Assembly (NCBI GenBank): GCA_013032095.1 | Contig: WQBJ01000013.1 | Span: 1 to 64,000, forward strand | Length of the DNA stretch: 64,000 bases | From: Ruegeria atlantica | GTDB lineage: Bacteria; Pseudomonadota; Alphaproteobacteria; Rhodobacterales; Rhodobacteraceae | Reading direction: 5' to 3' | Shown: in pieces, positions 36,865 to 45,738 of the stretch | Numbering within the stretch: the stretch's first letter is position 1 | How the letters are laid out: every line of letters begins with the position of its first letter | Program-made: the position numbers and the translations under genes | Notes under the pieces: generated by a model | Databases searched by the model: none | What the model saw: the letters and a program-made list of their open reading frames with translations, nothing else | What the model was told of the DNA's origin: nothing

Positions 36865-37494
36865 TCAGGCAGGGCGGCGCAGAACGGCGGTCGCAACCCC
36901 CATTCCGATCAGCGTCAGCCCTCCGAAGCGGGTCATCGCGGTGATCACGCCGGCGCGCCCGATCAGGCGGCGCAATCTATCTGCCAGCAAAGCGTATGCC
37001 AACGCGTTTAGCCCTCCCAGAACCACGAAGGTTGCGATAAGGATGGCGAATTGCGGGCCCAGAGGCTCGGCCGGGCGAAGGAATTGCGGCACGAACGCAA
37101 TGAAGAACGCGATGGATTTCGGGTTCAGCGCGGTGACAGCAGCGGCGTGACCGAACACGCTGCGCGGGGTGACGTCGCGCGCGGTATCCATTGTCTCCAG
37201 CCCACCAGAGGGCGCGCTGCGCAGCAATTTAATGCCAAGCCATACCAGATAGGCAGCGCCCAACCATTTCAGAACGGAAAACAGGGTGGCAGAGGCCAAA
37301 ACCAATGCTCCTAACCCCAGCAATGAGGCCGTCATAGCCACCAGGTCCCCCACCGCAACCCCGGTGGCCGAGGCCACGGCGACGCTGCGTCCTTTGGACA
37401 GGGCATAGCTGAGCACCAGCAGTACGGTCGGGCCAGGGATCAGCAGCAGTGCAGTCGATGCGGCCACGAAAGCCAGCCAAAGATCAACGGACAT
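36865..37494 (-). CDS. LysE/RhtB-family amino acid exporter
   Basis: Start ATG 37494 (MSVDLWLAF). The 209-residue membrane protein has about six helices and the family N-terminus LLLIPGPTVLLVLSYALSKG, with ATGVAVGDLVAM and YLVWLGIKLLRS. Members export lysine, homoserine, threonine or related compounds; the substrate cannot be read from the sequence. It converges on the RHH gene. Confidence 0.9.
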   Translation of the reverse strand: MSVDLWLAFVAASTALLLIPGPTVLLVLSYALSKGRSVAVASATGVAVGDLVAMTASLLGLGALVLASATLFSVLKWLGAAYLVWLGIKLLRSAPSGGLETMDTARDVTPRSVFGHAAAVTALNPKSIAFFIAFVPQFLRPAEPLGPQFAILIATFVVLGGLNALAYALLADRLRRLIGRAGVITAMTRFGGLTLIGMGVATAVLRRPA

Positions 37495-37710
37495 GGTGTT
37501 TCCTATCTCAGTGTCCCGCACAACAAGCCCCGGTTCCCCATTGGGGTCAAGCTTTCATGTGCTCTTTTGTCCGCGAAAATTCGGCCTGGTTTTTGGCAAT
37601 ACCGTCAAATCTGCAAAAGTTTAAATTTGCTTTAGGAAGTGTATTCCAACCTTGAAAGCTTGCGGATCCTTACCGAACTCTGAACAAAGCCGGCAGGGCA
37701 GGAGGTTACA

Positions 37711-38574
37711 ATGACGCGCACAGAAACCATTGATACCGAGACGTATGCAAGGTCCGTACTGTTGAAGACCACGCTGCTGAAGCGGGGGTTTGTTCTGCTG
37801 GCTCTTGTTGCTGTCGTGCTTTACGCCGCAATCGTCGGATATATGTACGCGAAACAGGACACGCTGCTTTACAAACCTTCAGGTGAGTTGCCAGATCCGA
37901 AAACGATCGGGATGGCCGATGTCGATGTGGTTTCTCTGCCGATGTCCGACGGGGTGGTATTAACCGCATGGTCCGCGCCCCCGGCCACGGAAGGCGCACC
38001 GACAGTTCTGTTTTTCCACGGTCAAAGCGGCAATCTGGGCGATCGAGCCGACCGGATGCGCGAAATCCTCAACAGTGGTTATGGTCTGCTGGCCCCCAGT
38101 TATCGCGGTTTTCCGGGTAGCGAGGGTGAGCCCTCGGAGATGGCGCTGATTTCGGACGGCGTTTATATGTTCGACCGGCTGGACGTTGAGGGCACGGATG
38201 TTGTCCTGCACGGGCAAAGCCTTGGTACAGGCATTGCGGCCGCTGTGGCTGAGCAGCGACCAAATGCGCAACTGCTGGTGCTGGAGGCGCCTTTCACTGC
38301 GACCGTGGATGTCGCGTCCGAACGCTATCCGTTGTTGCCAGTCTCGCTCCTTATGAAAGACCAGTTCGCCACCCGCGACCTCATCGAAGAAATCACAGTG
38401 CCAACCCTGATTTTCCACGGGACCGAAGACGAGACAATCCCTCTGCACCACGGGGAGGCACTGGCGGCGATGTCCGGCGGGAGCGCAAAGTTGTACGTCG
38501 TCCCTGAGGGAACCCACAACGACCTCTGGTCGCATGGGCTCTGGGATGAAGTGCAAGCCACTCTGGGTCAGTAA
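37711..38574 (+). CDS. Membrane-anchored alpha/beta hydrolase (BEM46-like)
   Basis: 287 residues. An N-terminal membrane helix (GFVLLALVAVVLYAAIVGYMY) is followed by an alpha/beta-hydrolase domain. The oxyanion region is FFHGQSGN, the nucleophile Ser is in HGQSLGTG, the acid is in FHGTEDETIP and the His in EGTHNDLW. This is the ABHD13/BEM46-like group, with the catalytic domain probably outside the inner membrane. The substrate is unknown. It ends 10 bases from the convergent mtnP. Confidence 0.87.
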   Translation: MTRTETIDTETYARSVLLKTTLLKRGFVLLALVAVVLYAAIVGYMYAKQDTLLYKPSGELPDPKTIGMADVDVVSLPMSDGVVLTAWSAPPATEGAPTVLFFHGQSGNLGDRADRMREILNSGYGLLAPSYRGFPGSEGEPSEMALISDGVYMFDRLDVEGTDVVLHGQSLGTGIAAAVAEQRPNAQLLVLEAPFTATVDVASERYPLLPVSLLMKDQFATRDLIEEITVPTLIFHGTEDETIPLHHGEALAAMSGGSAKLYVVPEGTHNDLWSHGLWDEVQATLGQ

Positions 38575-38584
38575 GAAAGTTCGG

Positions 38585-39457
38585 TTAGAGCATTCGCCCA
38601 GCGACGGCATCCAGTTTGGCCAGCAGTGCCGGGTCACGCTTTTCTGGCGCGGTCAGGATGGCGTATTCCAGCGCCCGGTCGCAGCCATGCGGGCAGGGCT
38701 CGCGATTGGCCCCCAGCAAGTCTGGCAGACCCTTTACTAGCGCCCGGCCTTTTTCGGCATTGCCGGTCAGGGTGGCGATGATGGAGGTTACGTCGACCTC
38801 CCCGTGATCCGGATGCCAGCTGTCGTAGTCGGTAACCATAGCAATCGAGGCATAGCAAAGCTCGGCCTCGCGGGCGAGTTTCGCCTCGGGCATGTTGGTC
38901 ATGCCGATCACGTCGCAACCCCACTGCTCGCGATACATCTTGGACTCGGCCAGCGACGAGAACTGAGGCCCCTCCATCGCCAGATAGGTGCCACCGCGAT
39001 GGATGGTGATGCCAGCAGCCTTGCCTGCGGTCTCGCAGGCATCGGACAGGCGCGGGCAGGTGGGGTGGGCGACGCTGACATGGGCGACGCAGCCGGTGCC
39101 GAAAAAGCTTTTCTCGCGCGCAAAGGTCCGGTCGATGAAATGATCGACGATCACGAAATCGCCCGGCGCCATGTGTTCGCGGAACGACCCGCAGGCGGAA
39201 ACCGAGATCACATCGGTCACCCCCAACCGTTTTAGCGCGTCGATATTGGCGCGGTAGGGCACTTCGGTTGGGGAATGCACGTGACCGCGCCCGTGGCGGG
39301 GCAGAAAAGCCATGCCGACACCGTTCAGCGAGCCAGTCAGGATCTGGTCAGAAGGGTCGCCCCACGGGGTTTCCACGGTAACCCATTCTGCATTCTCCAG
39401 CCCGTCGATGTCATAGATGCCCGATCCGCCGATGATGGCGATTTTGGTCTGGGTCAT
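38585..39457 (-). CDS. mtnP: S-methyl-5'-thioadenosine phosphorylase
   Basis: A 290-residue purine nucleoside phosphorylase-type enzyme. The phosphate site is GGSGIYDI, and FLPRHGRGHVHSPTEVPYRAN follows in pieces typical of MTAP. The base/ribose region is TYLAMEGPQFSSLAES with GMTNMPEAKLAREAELCYA. It cleaves methylthioadenosine to adenine and methylthioribose-1-phosphate; the adenine can be salvaged by the nearby Apt. No other methionine-salvage genes are adjacent. Confidence 0.95.
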   Translation of the reverse strand: MTQTKIAIIGGSGIYDIDGLENAEWVTVETPWGDPSDQILTGSLNGVGMAFLPRHGRGHVHSPTEVPYRANIDALKRLGVTDVISVSACGSFREHMAPGDFVIVDHFIDRTFAREKSFFGTGCVAHVSVAHPTCPRLSDACETAGKAAGITIHRGGTYLAMEGPQFSSLAESKMYREQWGCDVIGMTNMPEAKLAREAELCYASIAMVTDYDSWHPDHGEVDVTSIIATLTGNAEKGRALVKGLPDLLGANREPCPHGCDRALEYAILTAPEKRDPALLAKLDAVAGRML

Positions 39458-39551
39458 GGCTGTGCTCCGCTTGAAAAAAATCTGTTGCAGACTGTCTGCG
39501 GGGCAGCAAGGGATTTGGCAAGTGGCTTCAACGGTTTGTGTTGGTTGCTGA

Positions 39552-39578
39552 CCTGGTATGCGCCTGGCGCATATCAGG
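39552..39578. repeat. 12-bp inverted repeat upstream of the sulP gene
   Basis: The arms CCTGGTATGCGC and GCGCATATCAGG are separated by CTG, with one G.U mismatch. A second stem GTCCCGC/GCGGGAC follows at 39579-39609. Neither has a T tract, so they look like operator or leader structures and not terminators. Confidence 0.6.
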
Positions 39579-39664
39579 GTCCCGCTTGGCGCGGTATCTC
39601 AGGCGGGACTTGACCGCTAAAAGACCCCTTTCGCGCGAACAAAATAGACCGACAGGACCGTCCC

Positions 39665-41299
39665 ATGCCTCGAGCCATGCTGGCAAGCTTTGCCAATCGT
39701 ATTGCCAAACCCGACCTGCGTTGGGTGCCGGATGAGGGGCTGACCGCCTCGCGCCTTCGGATTGAGTTGCTGTCCGGTCTGACCGTGGCGCTGGCGCTTG
39801 TACCCGAAGCTGTGGCATTTGCGTTTGTCGCTGGCGTTCATCCGCTTGTTGGCCTTTACGCGGCCTTTATGGTTGGTTTGATCACAGCGCTGATCGGCGG
39901 TCGTCCGGGCATGATCTCGGGTGCAACCGGGGCTCTGGCCGTGGTGATGGTTGCGCTGGTAGCAGAACATGGGGTGGAATACCTTTTTGCAACCGTTGTT
40001 CTGATGGGCATTCTGCAAGTGATTGCCGGGGCAATGCACTGGGGACGCTTTATCCGTTTGGTGCCGCATCCGGTGATGCTGGGTTTTGTGAACGGTCTGG
40101 CGATTGTGATCTTTTTAGCTCAACTGGGTCAGTTCAAAGTACCGGGTACCATGGAAAACACCGGCCACGGCGTTGGCGGGGGCGAGTGGCTTTCGGGTCT
40201 GCAACTCTACACCATGCTGGGGCTGGTTGCGCTGACCATGGCCGTGATCTGGGTCATGCCGCGCATCACACGCATCATTCCTGCGCCGCTGGCAGGCATT
40301 CTAGTTGTGGCCGCGTTGGTGATTGGCTTTGGACTGGACGTGCCCCGCGTCGGTGATCTGGCGTCGATCGAAGGCGGACTGCCCGCGTTCCACATCCCGA
40401 TGGTGCCGCTGAACTGGGAAACCTTTGAGATCATCCTACCCTATGCCGTCATACTGGCCGCAATTGGTCTGATCGAGTCCCTGCTGACTCTGAACCTTGT
40501 GGGTGAAATTACCGGCAAGCGCGGTGGAGCTTCGCAGGAATGTATCGCTCAGGGTGTTGCGAACGTGGCCACCGGTTTCTTTGGCGGCATGGGCGGTTGC
40601 GCGATGATCGGTCAGTCGATGATCAACGTGAAATCCGGTGGTCGGACTCGTATTGCCGGTGTTGCAGCGGCACTGTTCCTGCTGGTCTTCATTCTGTTTG
40701 CTTCACCGCTGATCGAACAAATCCCGCTGGCGGCTTTGGTCGGGGTGATGTTCATGGTGGTGATCGGTACCTTTGCATGGAACTCGTTCAAGATCATGCG
40801 CAAGGTGCCGCTGATGGACGCCTTTGTGATCGTGCTGGTGACGGTCGTAACCGTGATGGAGGACTTAGCGGTCGCCGTGGTTGTGGGTGTCATTGTCTCG
40901 GCGTTGGCCTATGCGTGGAACAACGCCAAGCGTATCCATGCGGTTACCCGCGACTCTTCGACCGAAAAGGGTGCTAAAGTTTATGAAATCCAGGGACCGC
41001 TGTTTTTCGGATCGTCGGATGGGTTCGTCGAGTTGTTTGATGTACCGAATGATCCTGAAACGGTGATCGTGGACTTTGCCGAAAGCCGCGTGGTCGACCA
41101 GTCGGCGCTGCAAGCTATTGAAAACATCGCCGCCAAATACGAAGCCGCAGGTAAGCGCGTCATGCTGCGTCATCTCAGCCGGGATTGCCACAAGCTGCTC
41201 ACCAAAGCCGGTCACCTGATGGTCGATAGCGATGATGACCCGGATTACGAACTGGCCGTCGATTATTCAGTCCGCACGGGAGTTCTTGGCGGTCACTGA
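39665..41299 (+). CDS. SulP-family anion transporter with STAS domain
   Basis: 544 residues: about 11-12 membrane helices (residues about 30-415) followed by a cytosolic STAS domain (about 440-540; VIVDFAESRVVDQSALQAIE). The N-terminal ALVPEAVAFAFVAGVHPLVGLYAAF segment, in pieces, is the SulP signature. Substrates in the family are sulfate, bicarbonate or dicarboxylates; no carbonic anhydrase is fused or adjacent, so the substrate stays open. A terminator follows the stop. Confidence 0.93.
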   Translation: MPRAMLASFANRIAKPDLRWVPDEGLTASRLRIELLSGLTVALALVPEAVAFAFVAGVHPLVGLYAAFMVGLITALIGGRPGMISGATGALAVVMVALVAEHGVEYLFATVVLMGILQVIAGAMHWGRFIRLVPHPVMLGFVNGLAIVIFLAQLGQFKVPGTMENTGHGVGGGEWLSGLQLYTMLGLVALTMAVIWVMPRITRIIPAPLAGILVVAALVIGFGLDVPRVGDLASIEGGLPAFHIPMVPLNWETFEIILPYAVILAAIGLIESLLTLNLVGEITGKRGGASQECIAQGVANVATGFFGGMGGCAMIGQSMINVKSGGRTRIAGVAAALFLLVFILFASPLIEQIPLAALVGVMFMVVIGTFAWNSFKIMRKVPLMDAFVIVLVTVVTVMEDLAVAVVVGVIVSALAYAWNNAKRIHAVTRDSSTEKGAKVYEIQGPLFFGSSDGFVELFDVPNDPETVIVDFAESRVVDQSALQAIENIAAKYEAAGKRVMLRHLSRDCHKLLTKAGHLMVDSDDDPDYELAVDYSVRTGVLGGH

Positions 41300-41322
41300 G
41301 TTTTTTTCCTAACTGTGTGAAG

Positions 41323-41350
41323 CGCCACTTACTTGCCATAGTGGCGTTTT
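41323..41350 (+). terminator. Rho-independent terminator after sulP
   Basis: The stem CGCCACT/AGTGGCG with a 10-base loop is followed by TTTTAAC, 24 bases after the stop codon. Confidence 0.8.
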
Positions 41351-41361
41351 AACACGGAGCT

Positions 41362-41967
41362 ATGTGGGCCTTTAAAACAATTTGGGCTGTTCCGCCGATC
41401 TCACTTCAGGCGTGGGCGAGAGCTGTGGTCGTTTTCGCAGCCTACCTTGCTGCGGTTGAGTTTGGATTGCCCTGGCATATTGACCCTCTGGCCTTCGCAT
41501 TGTTTATCGAAGCCTTTTTGCTTTTCGTAACAAACTGGATTTTTACAGTCCCCGGTATGTTGTCGAGGGGATACGCGAGTCTTCGAACAATCTTAGTCTT
41601 TCAGGCGATAATCATAGTCTTTTACGTTTTCATGCTGCTTTCTGACGGCATGTTCGCAGCCAAGCTCTGGGCGGCGTACTATTTATCATACGCAGTTGCA
41701 CTAATTCCCTTGGCGACCGACAACAATACTATTCTGGAAAAGCCAATAAAATGGTTTCAGACGAGTGATCATGCGTACCTTGCGACCATGCTGTACGCAA
41801 CTGGGTGGATTGCAAATGCTTGTATATTGCTTGGATTGACACAGGTCGGCGATCCTTTGTTAGTCATCGCCTTTGTGACATTTGGTTCCAAACTGGTTGT
41901 GTTTCTGACGAATTGGACGGTACTTTTGCTTTTGTACCTGTTGTGGCGCGACGAAAAAGATGACTGA
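41362..41967 (+). CDS. Membrane protein of unknown function
   Basis: 201 residues with about five or six hydrophobic helices (for example FALFIEAFLLFVTNWIFTV and ILVFQAIIIVFYVFMLLS). It has no motif I recognise and ends in a charged tail (LWRDEKDD). The coding sequence is visibly richer in A and T than its neighbours. The start ATG 41362 lies only 12 bases after the sulP terminator, so it either relies on read-through or has its own promoter overlapping the hairpin. It may be acquired DNA or a fast-evolving gene. Confidence 0.7.
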   Translation: MWAFKTIWAVPPISLQAWARAVVVFAAYLAAVEFGLPWHIDPLAFALFIEAFLLFVTNWIFTVPGMLSRGYASLRTILVFQAIIIVFYVFMLLSDGMFAAKLWAAYYLSYAVALIPLATDNNTILEKPIKWFQTSDHAYLATMLYATGWIANACILLGLTQVGDPLLVIAFVTFGSKLVVFLTNWTVLLLLYLLWRDEKDD

Positions 41968-42015
41968 ACGCTGTCGCTTGGCCGACCGGAACAAGTGTTG
42001 GAAACAATTGATTGC

Positions 42016-42621
42016 TCAATCGTCAGGGCGGCTCAGTGAAAACAATTCGGTGACAACCGAATAATCTCTGTATCCCAGTCGGGCCAATGGCTGGAAAGAC
42101 GTGACATCAAAAATGCCATCCTTCAGGCAATCGTCCCGCAAGTGAACACCGGTGACTTCTCCGAACACGACCCGATTAGCTTCGCCCGGTAGCGAGACAA
42201 TCTTTGTCAGCTTGCATTCCAGTGTGGCCGGGGCTCCGTCAACTCGGGCGCAGGGTATAGTTTCGCACTCAATCGGTGTCAGGCCAGCGTGGGCAAATTC
42301 GTCGTGATGTTTGGCCAAGCCTGCTGAACTGGCGTTCATCGCGTCCCGATGCGCATGGGCAACTACATTCACGCAGAACACCCCAGTCGCTTCGATGTTT
42401 GCAACGCTGTCCTTGCCGCCATCCTGATCGTGCTTGGTGCCGGTTGACGCGAACATCACTTGGGGTGGCGTGTAGGCGACGCCGTTGAAGAATGAATAAG
42501 GCGCCAGATTGTTGATCCCATCCGGACTGCGGGAGGAAATCCAGCCGATCGGGCGAGGCGTTATGATCGCGTTGAACGGGTTGTGCGGCAGTCCGTGGCC
42601 GTCTTCGGGACGATAGAACAT
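42016..42621 (-). CDS. Flavin reductase-like (FMN-binding split barrel) protein
   Basis: A 201-residue flavin reductase-domain protein. The N-terminal FNAIITPRPIGWISS is typical, with NLAPYSFFNGVAYTPPQVMF and the C-terminal YRDYSVV. Members bind FMN; many are oxidoreductase components or act on nitro or flavin substrates. It is divergent from a GNAT gene, and the 5' end of that open frame overlaps it if the far upstream start is used. Confidence 0.9.
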   Translation of the reverse strand: MFYRPEDGHGLPHNPFNAIITPRPIGWISSRSPDGINNLAPYSFFNGVAYTPPQVMFASTGTKHDQDGGKDSVANIEATGVFCVNVVAHAHRDAMNASSAGLAKHHDEFAHAGLTPIECETIPCARVDGAPATLECKLTKIVSLPGEANRVVFGEVTGVHLRDDCLKDGIFDVTSFQPLARLGYRDYSVVTELFSLSRPDD

Positions 42622-42693
42622 CTTTTCTCCAAGCGTTTGCCCAAGGCGTACCGAAGTGCTAGGGCGATTGCCAGTAAGGAAAAGAGGGTCGGG

Positions 42694-43188
42694 GTGCAGC
42701 AGTTCGGGATCAGGCCGGAAGAGCCGGATGATTGGTGGGAGGTCGAGGCTCTCTATGACCTATGCTTTGCGCCCGGGCGTGAGGCCCTTTCCTCCTATCG
42801 TTTGCGGGATGACGTGCCGCCCGTCTCTGGCCTGTCACTGGTTGCGCGCGATGGACAGGGCATTCTGGCAGGCGCTATCAGGTTCTGGCCGGTGCATGTG
42901 GGAGATCATGATGCCTTGCTGCTGGGGCCGGTGGCTGTGCACCCAACTCATCAGGGCGAGGGACTAGGCGGGTTTTTGATCCATGAAGGGTTGCAGGCCG
43001 GGCGGGCACGCGGTTGGAACCGGGTGATGCTGGTGGGTGACGCACCTTACTACGCCCGCTTCGGGTTTTCTCGTCTGAGCGGGGTTGAAATGCCGCCGCC
43101 AACCAACCCGGACCGTGTTTTGGGGCTGGAATTGACTCCGGGTGTTTGGGACGAAGTGAGCGGGCTTGTCACTCGCTGGACCCGCTGA
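42694..43188 (+). CDS. GNAT-family N-acetyltransferase
   Basis: I chose GTG 42694 (VQQFGIRPEEPDDWW) with a GAGGG ribosome site. The frame is open from 42583, but that would overlap the divergent flavin reductase start. The 164-residue protein has the acetyl-CoA-binding segment LLGPVAVHPTHQGEGLGGFL and YYARFGFSR near the C-terminus, as in YhbS-type acetyltransferases. The substrate is unknown. Confidence 0.85.
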   Translation: MQQFGIRPEEPDDWWEVEALYDLCFAPGREALSSYRLRDDVPPVSGLSLVARDGQGILAGAIRFWPVHVGDHDALLLGPVAVHPTHQGEGLGGFLIHEGLQAGRARGWNRVMLVGDAPYYARFGFSRLSGVEMPPPTNPDRVLGLELTPGVWDEVSGLVTRWTR

Positions 43189-43241
43189 ACTATTGAAACC
43201 TCGGCTACAAATCCCGATGTCTTAAGGACAGGAGGGTATGT

Positions 43242-43985
43242 ATGCAGGACGTGGTTCTTGTTGAAAAACTGGATGCCGAGGCCGAACTGGACCGATTGGC
43301 CGCGTATTATCGGTCTGCCGGAGGACCGGGTGTTAAACTTCTGAACAGTCTGGGCGGTTCGGCGGAATCCTTGCTTGAACAATTGCCTGAGCCAATCAGA
43401 CAGGGCCTGACAGGCGCGACGGAACAAGCCTTGTGGCTTGCTATGCACGCTGCGGAAGGATCGCGCCGAGCGGTGCCGGATCAGCGCCCATGGGTCAACA
43501 CCGCACTGACCACAGCGATGGGCGCGGCCGGAGGGCTAGGTGGCGTGTCTACTGCTCTGATGGAGTTGCCGGCCACTACTGCTATGCTGTTGCGTGCGAT
43601 ACAGGGCGCCGCGGCGCGCGAAGGATTTGACCCGTCCGAAGAGGGCGTGAAATTCGATTGCGTGCGCGTTCTGTCCGCTGCCGGTCCCCTGTCCAATGAT
43701 GATGGAGCTGATGTGGGGTTCTTCTCAGTACGCCTGACGTTGACAGGTCCGGCCATGCAACGGCTGATTGCGGCGGTTGCTCCGCGTCTTTCCGTGGTGT
43801 TGGGGCAAAAGCTGGCGGCGCAGTCGGTGCCCGTGTTGGGCGCGATCGCCGGCGGTGGCACCAACTATGTCTATACGCGGTATTACCAGCAGATCGCCCG
43901 CGTGCATTTTGGTCTGCGGCGACTGGCCGTTGATGCCGATATCCCGCATGACGAATTGGTGCGCAAATTAAGTTCCAGAATGTGA
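43242..43985 (+). CDS. EcsC family protein
   Basis: 247 residues with a central Gly/Ala-rich hydrophobic region (ALTTAMGAAGGLGGVSTALM) and a C-terminal pattern (PVLGAIAGGGTNYVYTRYYQ) characteristic of the EcsC family. The function in alphaproteobacteria is not established. It lies 53 bases downstream of the GNAT gene on the same strand, but no overlap suggests a tight operon. Confidence 0.82.
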   Translation: MQDVVLVEKLDAEAELDRLAAYYRSAGGPGVKLLNSLGGSAESLLEQLPEPIRQGLTGATEQALWLAMHAAEGSRRAVPDQRPWVNTALTTAMGAAGGLGGVSTALMELPATTAMLLRAIQGAAAREGFDPSEEGVKFDCVRVLSAAGPLSNDDGADVGFFSVRLTLTGPAMQRLIAAVAPRLSVVLGQKLAAQSVPVLGAIAGGGTNYVYTRYYQQIARVHFGLRRLAVDADIPHDELVRKLSSRM

Positions 43986-44104
43986 CTCTTCTTCAAAGAC
44001 TTGGAGAAAAACGCCTTATATGGTACTCATGATCTGAGAGCCCGCTAAATAAGCGAAAACAACGCGGGGAACAGGCAAGAAGTCCATTTGAAAGGCGGCA
44101 CGGC

Positions 44105-44569
44105 GTGAACGACGCAAGGTTATCGCCCCATGTTTCGCAAAAAGCCCGGCAATTGACGGTGCTGCCGCAATCGGCGGCGCTGTGCTATCGCTTTGAACGG
44201 GGGCGCCCCGAGGTGTTGCTGATCACCACTCGCAAATCACGCCGCTGGATCATTCCCAAAGGTTGGCTGATCGACGGTCTGACACCGTCTGAGACTGCAT
44301 TGCAGGAAGCGTGGGAAGAGGCAGGTGTTCGCGGCAAGTGCGATGTGCAGGCGATAGGGCGCTTTTTCTACCAGAAACGCCGCCGAAAAAAGGGCTCGGT
44401 GATGTGCGCTGTAGATGTTTTCCCGCTACTGGCGACCTCAATTGCATCCCGGTTCCCCGAGTATCGACAGCGGCAGAGAAAGTGGATCACGCCGAAAAAA
44501 GCGGCGCAGTTGGTTAATTCACCTGAATTGGGGCTATTGTTACAAAAGATTGAGCCTGTTAGGCACTGA
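44105..44569 (+). CDS. Nudix hydrolase (diphosphoinositol polyphosphate-like subgroup)
   Basis: 154 residues, start GTG 44105 preceded by AAAGGCGG. The Nudix helix is present (PKGWLIDGLTPSETALQEA, then WEEAGV), but two canonical positions differ: the first Glu is Leu and the Arg of REUxEE is Gln. Similar changes occur in alphaproteobacterial DIPP-like Nudix proteins, and the metal-binding EE pair is intact. It probably hydrolyses a nucleoside or inositol diphosphate, substrate unknown. Confidence 0.87.
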   Translation: MNDARLSPHVSQKARQLTVLPQSAALCYRFERGRPEVLLITTRKSRRWIIPKGWLIDGLTPSETALQEAWEEAGVRGKCDVQAIGRFFYQKRRRKKGSVMCAVDVFPLLATSIASRFPEYRQRQRKWITPKKAAQLVNSPELGLLLQKIEPVRH

Positions 44570-44640
44570 GATGCCCTTGGAGGGGCTTGATCTTGCCGAG
44601 TCCCTCGGTATCTAATTGGCGACCGACATTTGGACGGACC

Positions 44641-45096
44641 ATGATTCAATACGCGTTGAAATGCAGCAACGGCCATACATTTGACAGTTGGTTTCAATCG
44701 GCCGCCGCTTACGACAAACTGGCATCCTCGGGCATGGTGACGTGCGCCGTATGCGGATGTGCGGAGGTTGAAAAGGCGATTATGACACCGCGTGTGCGTC
44801 CGGCCCGCAATGTCGAGTCTCGCGTTGAGGTAAAGCCAACGGAAGCTGAAACCGTAGATGTTGCGTCACCGCCACCAGACCTTGAAAAGGTTTTGGTGGA
44901 ACTGCGTCGTAAAGTCGAAGAGAATTCGGACTACGTCGGCAAGGATTTCGCCCGTGAGGCACGTAAAATCCACCTTGGTGACGCGCCAGAACGCGCAATC
45001 TATGGCGAGGCTAAGCCGGAAGAGGCGCGGGCCTTGATTGACGACGGAGTACCCGTCGCGCCTTTGCCATTCGTTCCAAGCAGAAAGACAAACTAA
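44641..45096 (+). CDS. DUF1178 family protein
   Basis: Start ATG 44641 (MIQYALKCSNGHTFDSWF) is clear; the frame is open from 44587. The 151-residue protein has an N-terminal CSNGH and a CAVCGC cluster that probably bind zinc. The C-terminal GKDFAREARKIHLGD and RAIYGEAKPEEARALIDDG are hallmarks of DUF1178. The function is unknown. The downstream SDR gene starts 4 bases after its stop, so the two are translated together. Confidence 0.9.
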   Translation: MIQYALKCSNGHTFDSWFQSAAAYDKLASSGMVTCAVCGCAEVEKAIMTPRVRPARNVESRVEVKPTEAETVDVASPPPDLEKVLVELRRKVEENSDYVGKDFAREARKIHLGDAPERAIYGEAKPEEARALIDDGVPVAPLPFVPSRKTN

Positions 45097-45099
45097 ACA

Positions 45100-45738
45100 G
45101 TGCATGTCGTGATAACCGGGGTCAATCGTGGGATTGGCCGCACACTGGCGGATGCCTATCGCGCCCGCGGGGATACGATAACCGGTACTGCGCGGGATGG
45201 CAGCGCGCAGTTGGTGTTGGACGTGACCGATCCCTCGCAGCACTCAGACATGGCAGCAAGGTTGCGCGACCAGCCAGTCGACCTGTTGATCTGTAACGCG
45301 GGGGTCTATCTGGACAAGGAACAGGACATCGACGGGTATCCCGCAGACATGTGGGCGCAGAGTTTTGCCGTCAACGTGACCGGTGTCTTTCTGTCCGTCC
45401 AGGCCTTGCTGCCCAATCTGCGCGTTGCGCAAGGCAAGATTGCGATCCTTTCGTCGCAGATGGCTTCGCACACGCGGGCGCCGGGCGGCAGCTACATCTA
45501 CCGCGCCTCGAAGGCCGCAGCGTTGAACCTGGGGCGCAATCTGACCACCGATCTACGCGATGACGGCATCGCCGTAGGTATATATCACCCCGGCTGGGTC
45601 CTAACGGAAATGGGTGGACCCGCGGCGGAGATTACGACGGATCAGGCCGCTGAGGGACTGATCGAGCGATTTGATGCATTGTCGCTTGAAACGACGGGCT
45701 GCTTTGAAACCTGGAACGGTTTTCCCCACGCTTACTGA
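45100..45738 (+). CDS. Short-chain dehydrogenase/reductase
   Basis: A 212-residue SDR starting at GTG 45100. The cofactor motif is VITGVNRGIG near the N-terminus, followed by NAGVYLD, the catalytic Ser in ILSSQMASH, and YRASKAAALNL (Tyr/Lys). This is a classical SDR, similar to sepiapterin-reductase-like or C-factor-type SDRs. The substrate is unknown. The 3' end overlaps the convergent small secreted protein gene by 7 bases. Confidence 0.9.
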   Translation: MHVVITGVNRGIGRTLADAYRARGDTITGTARDGSAQLVLDVTDPSQHSDMAARLRDQPVDLLICNAGVYLDKEQDIDGYPADMWAQSFAVNVTGVFLSVQALLPNLRVAQGKIAILSSQMASHTRAPGGSYIYRASKAAALNLGRNLTTDLRDDGIAVGIYHPGWVLTEMGGPAAEITTDQAAEGLIERFDALSLETTGCFETWNGFPHAY

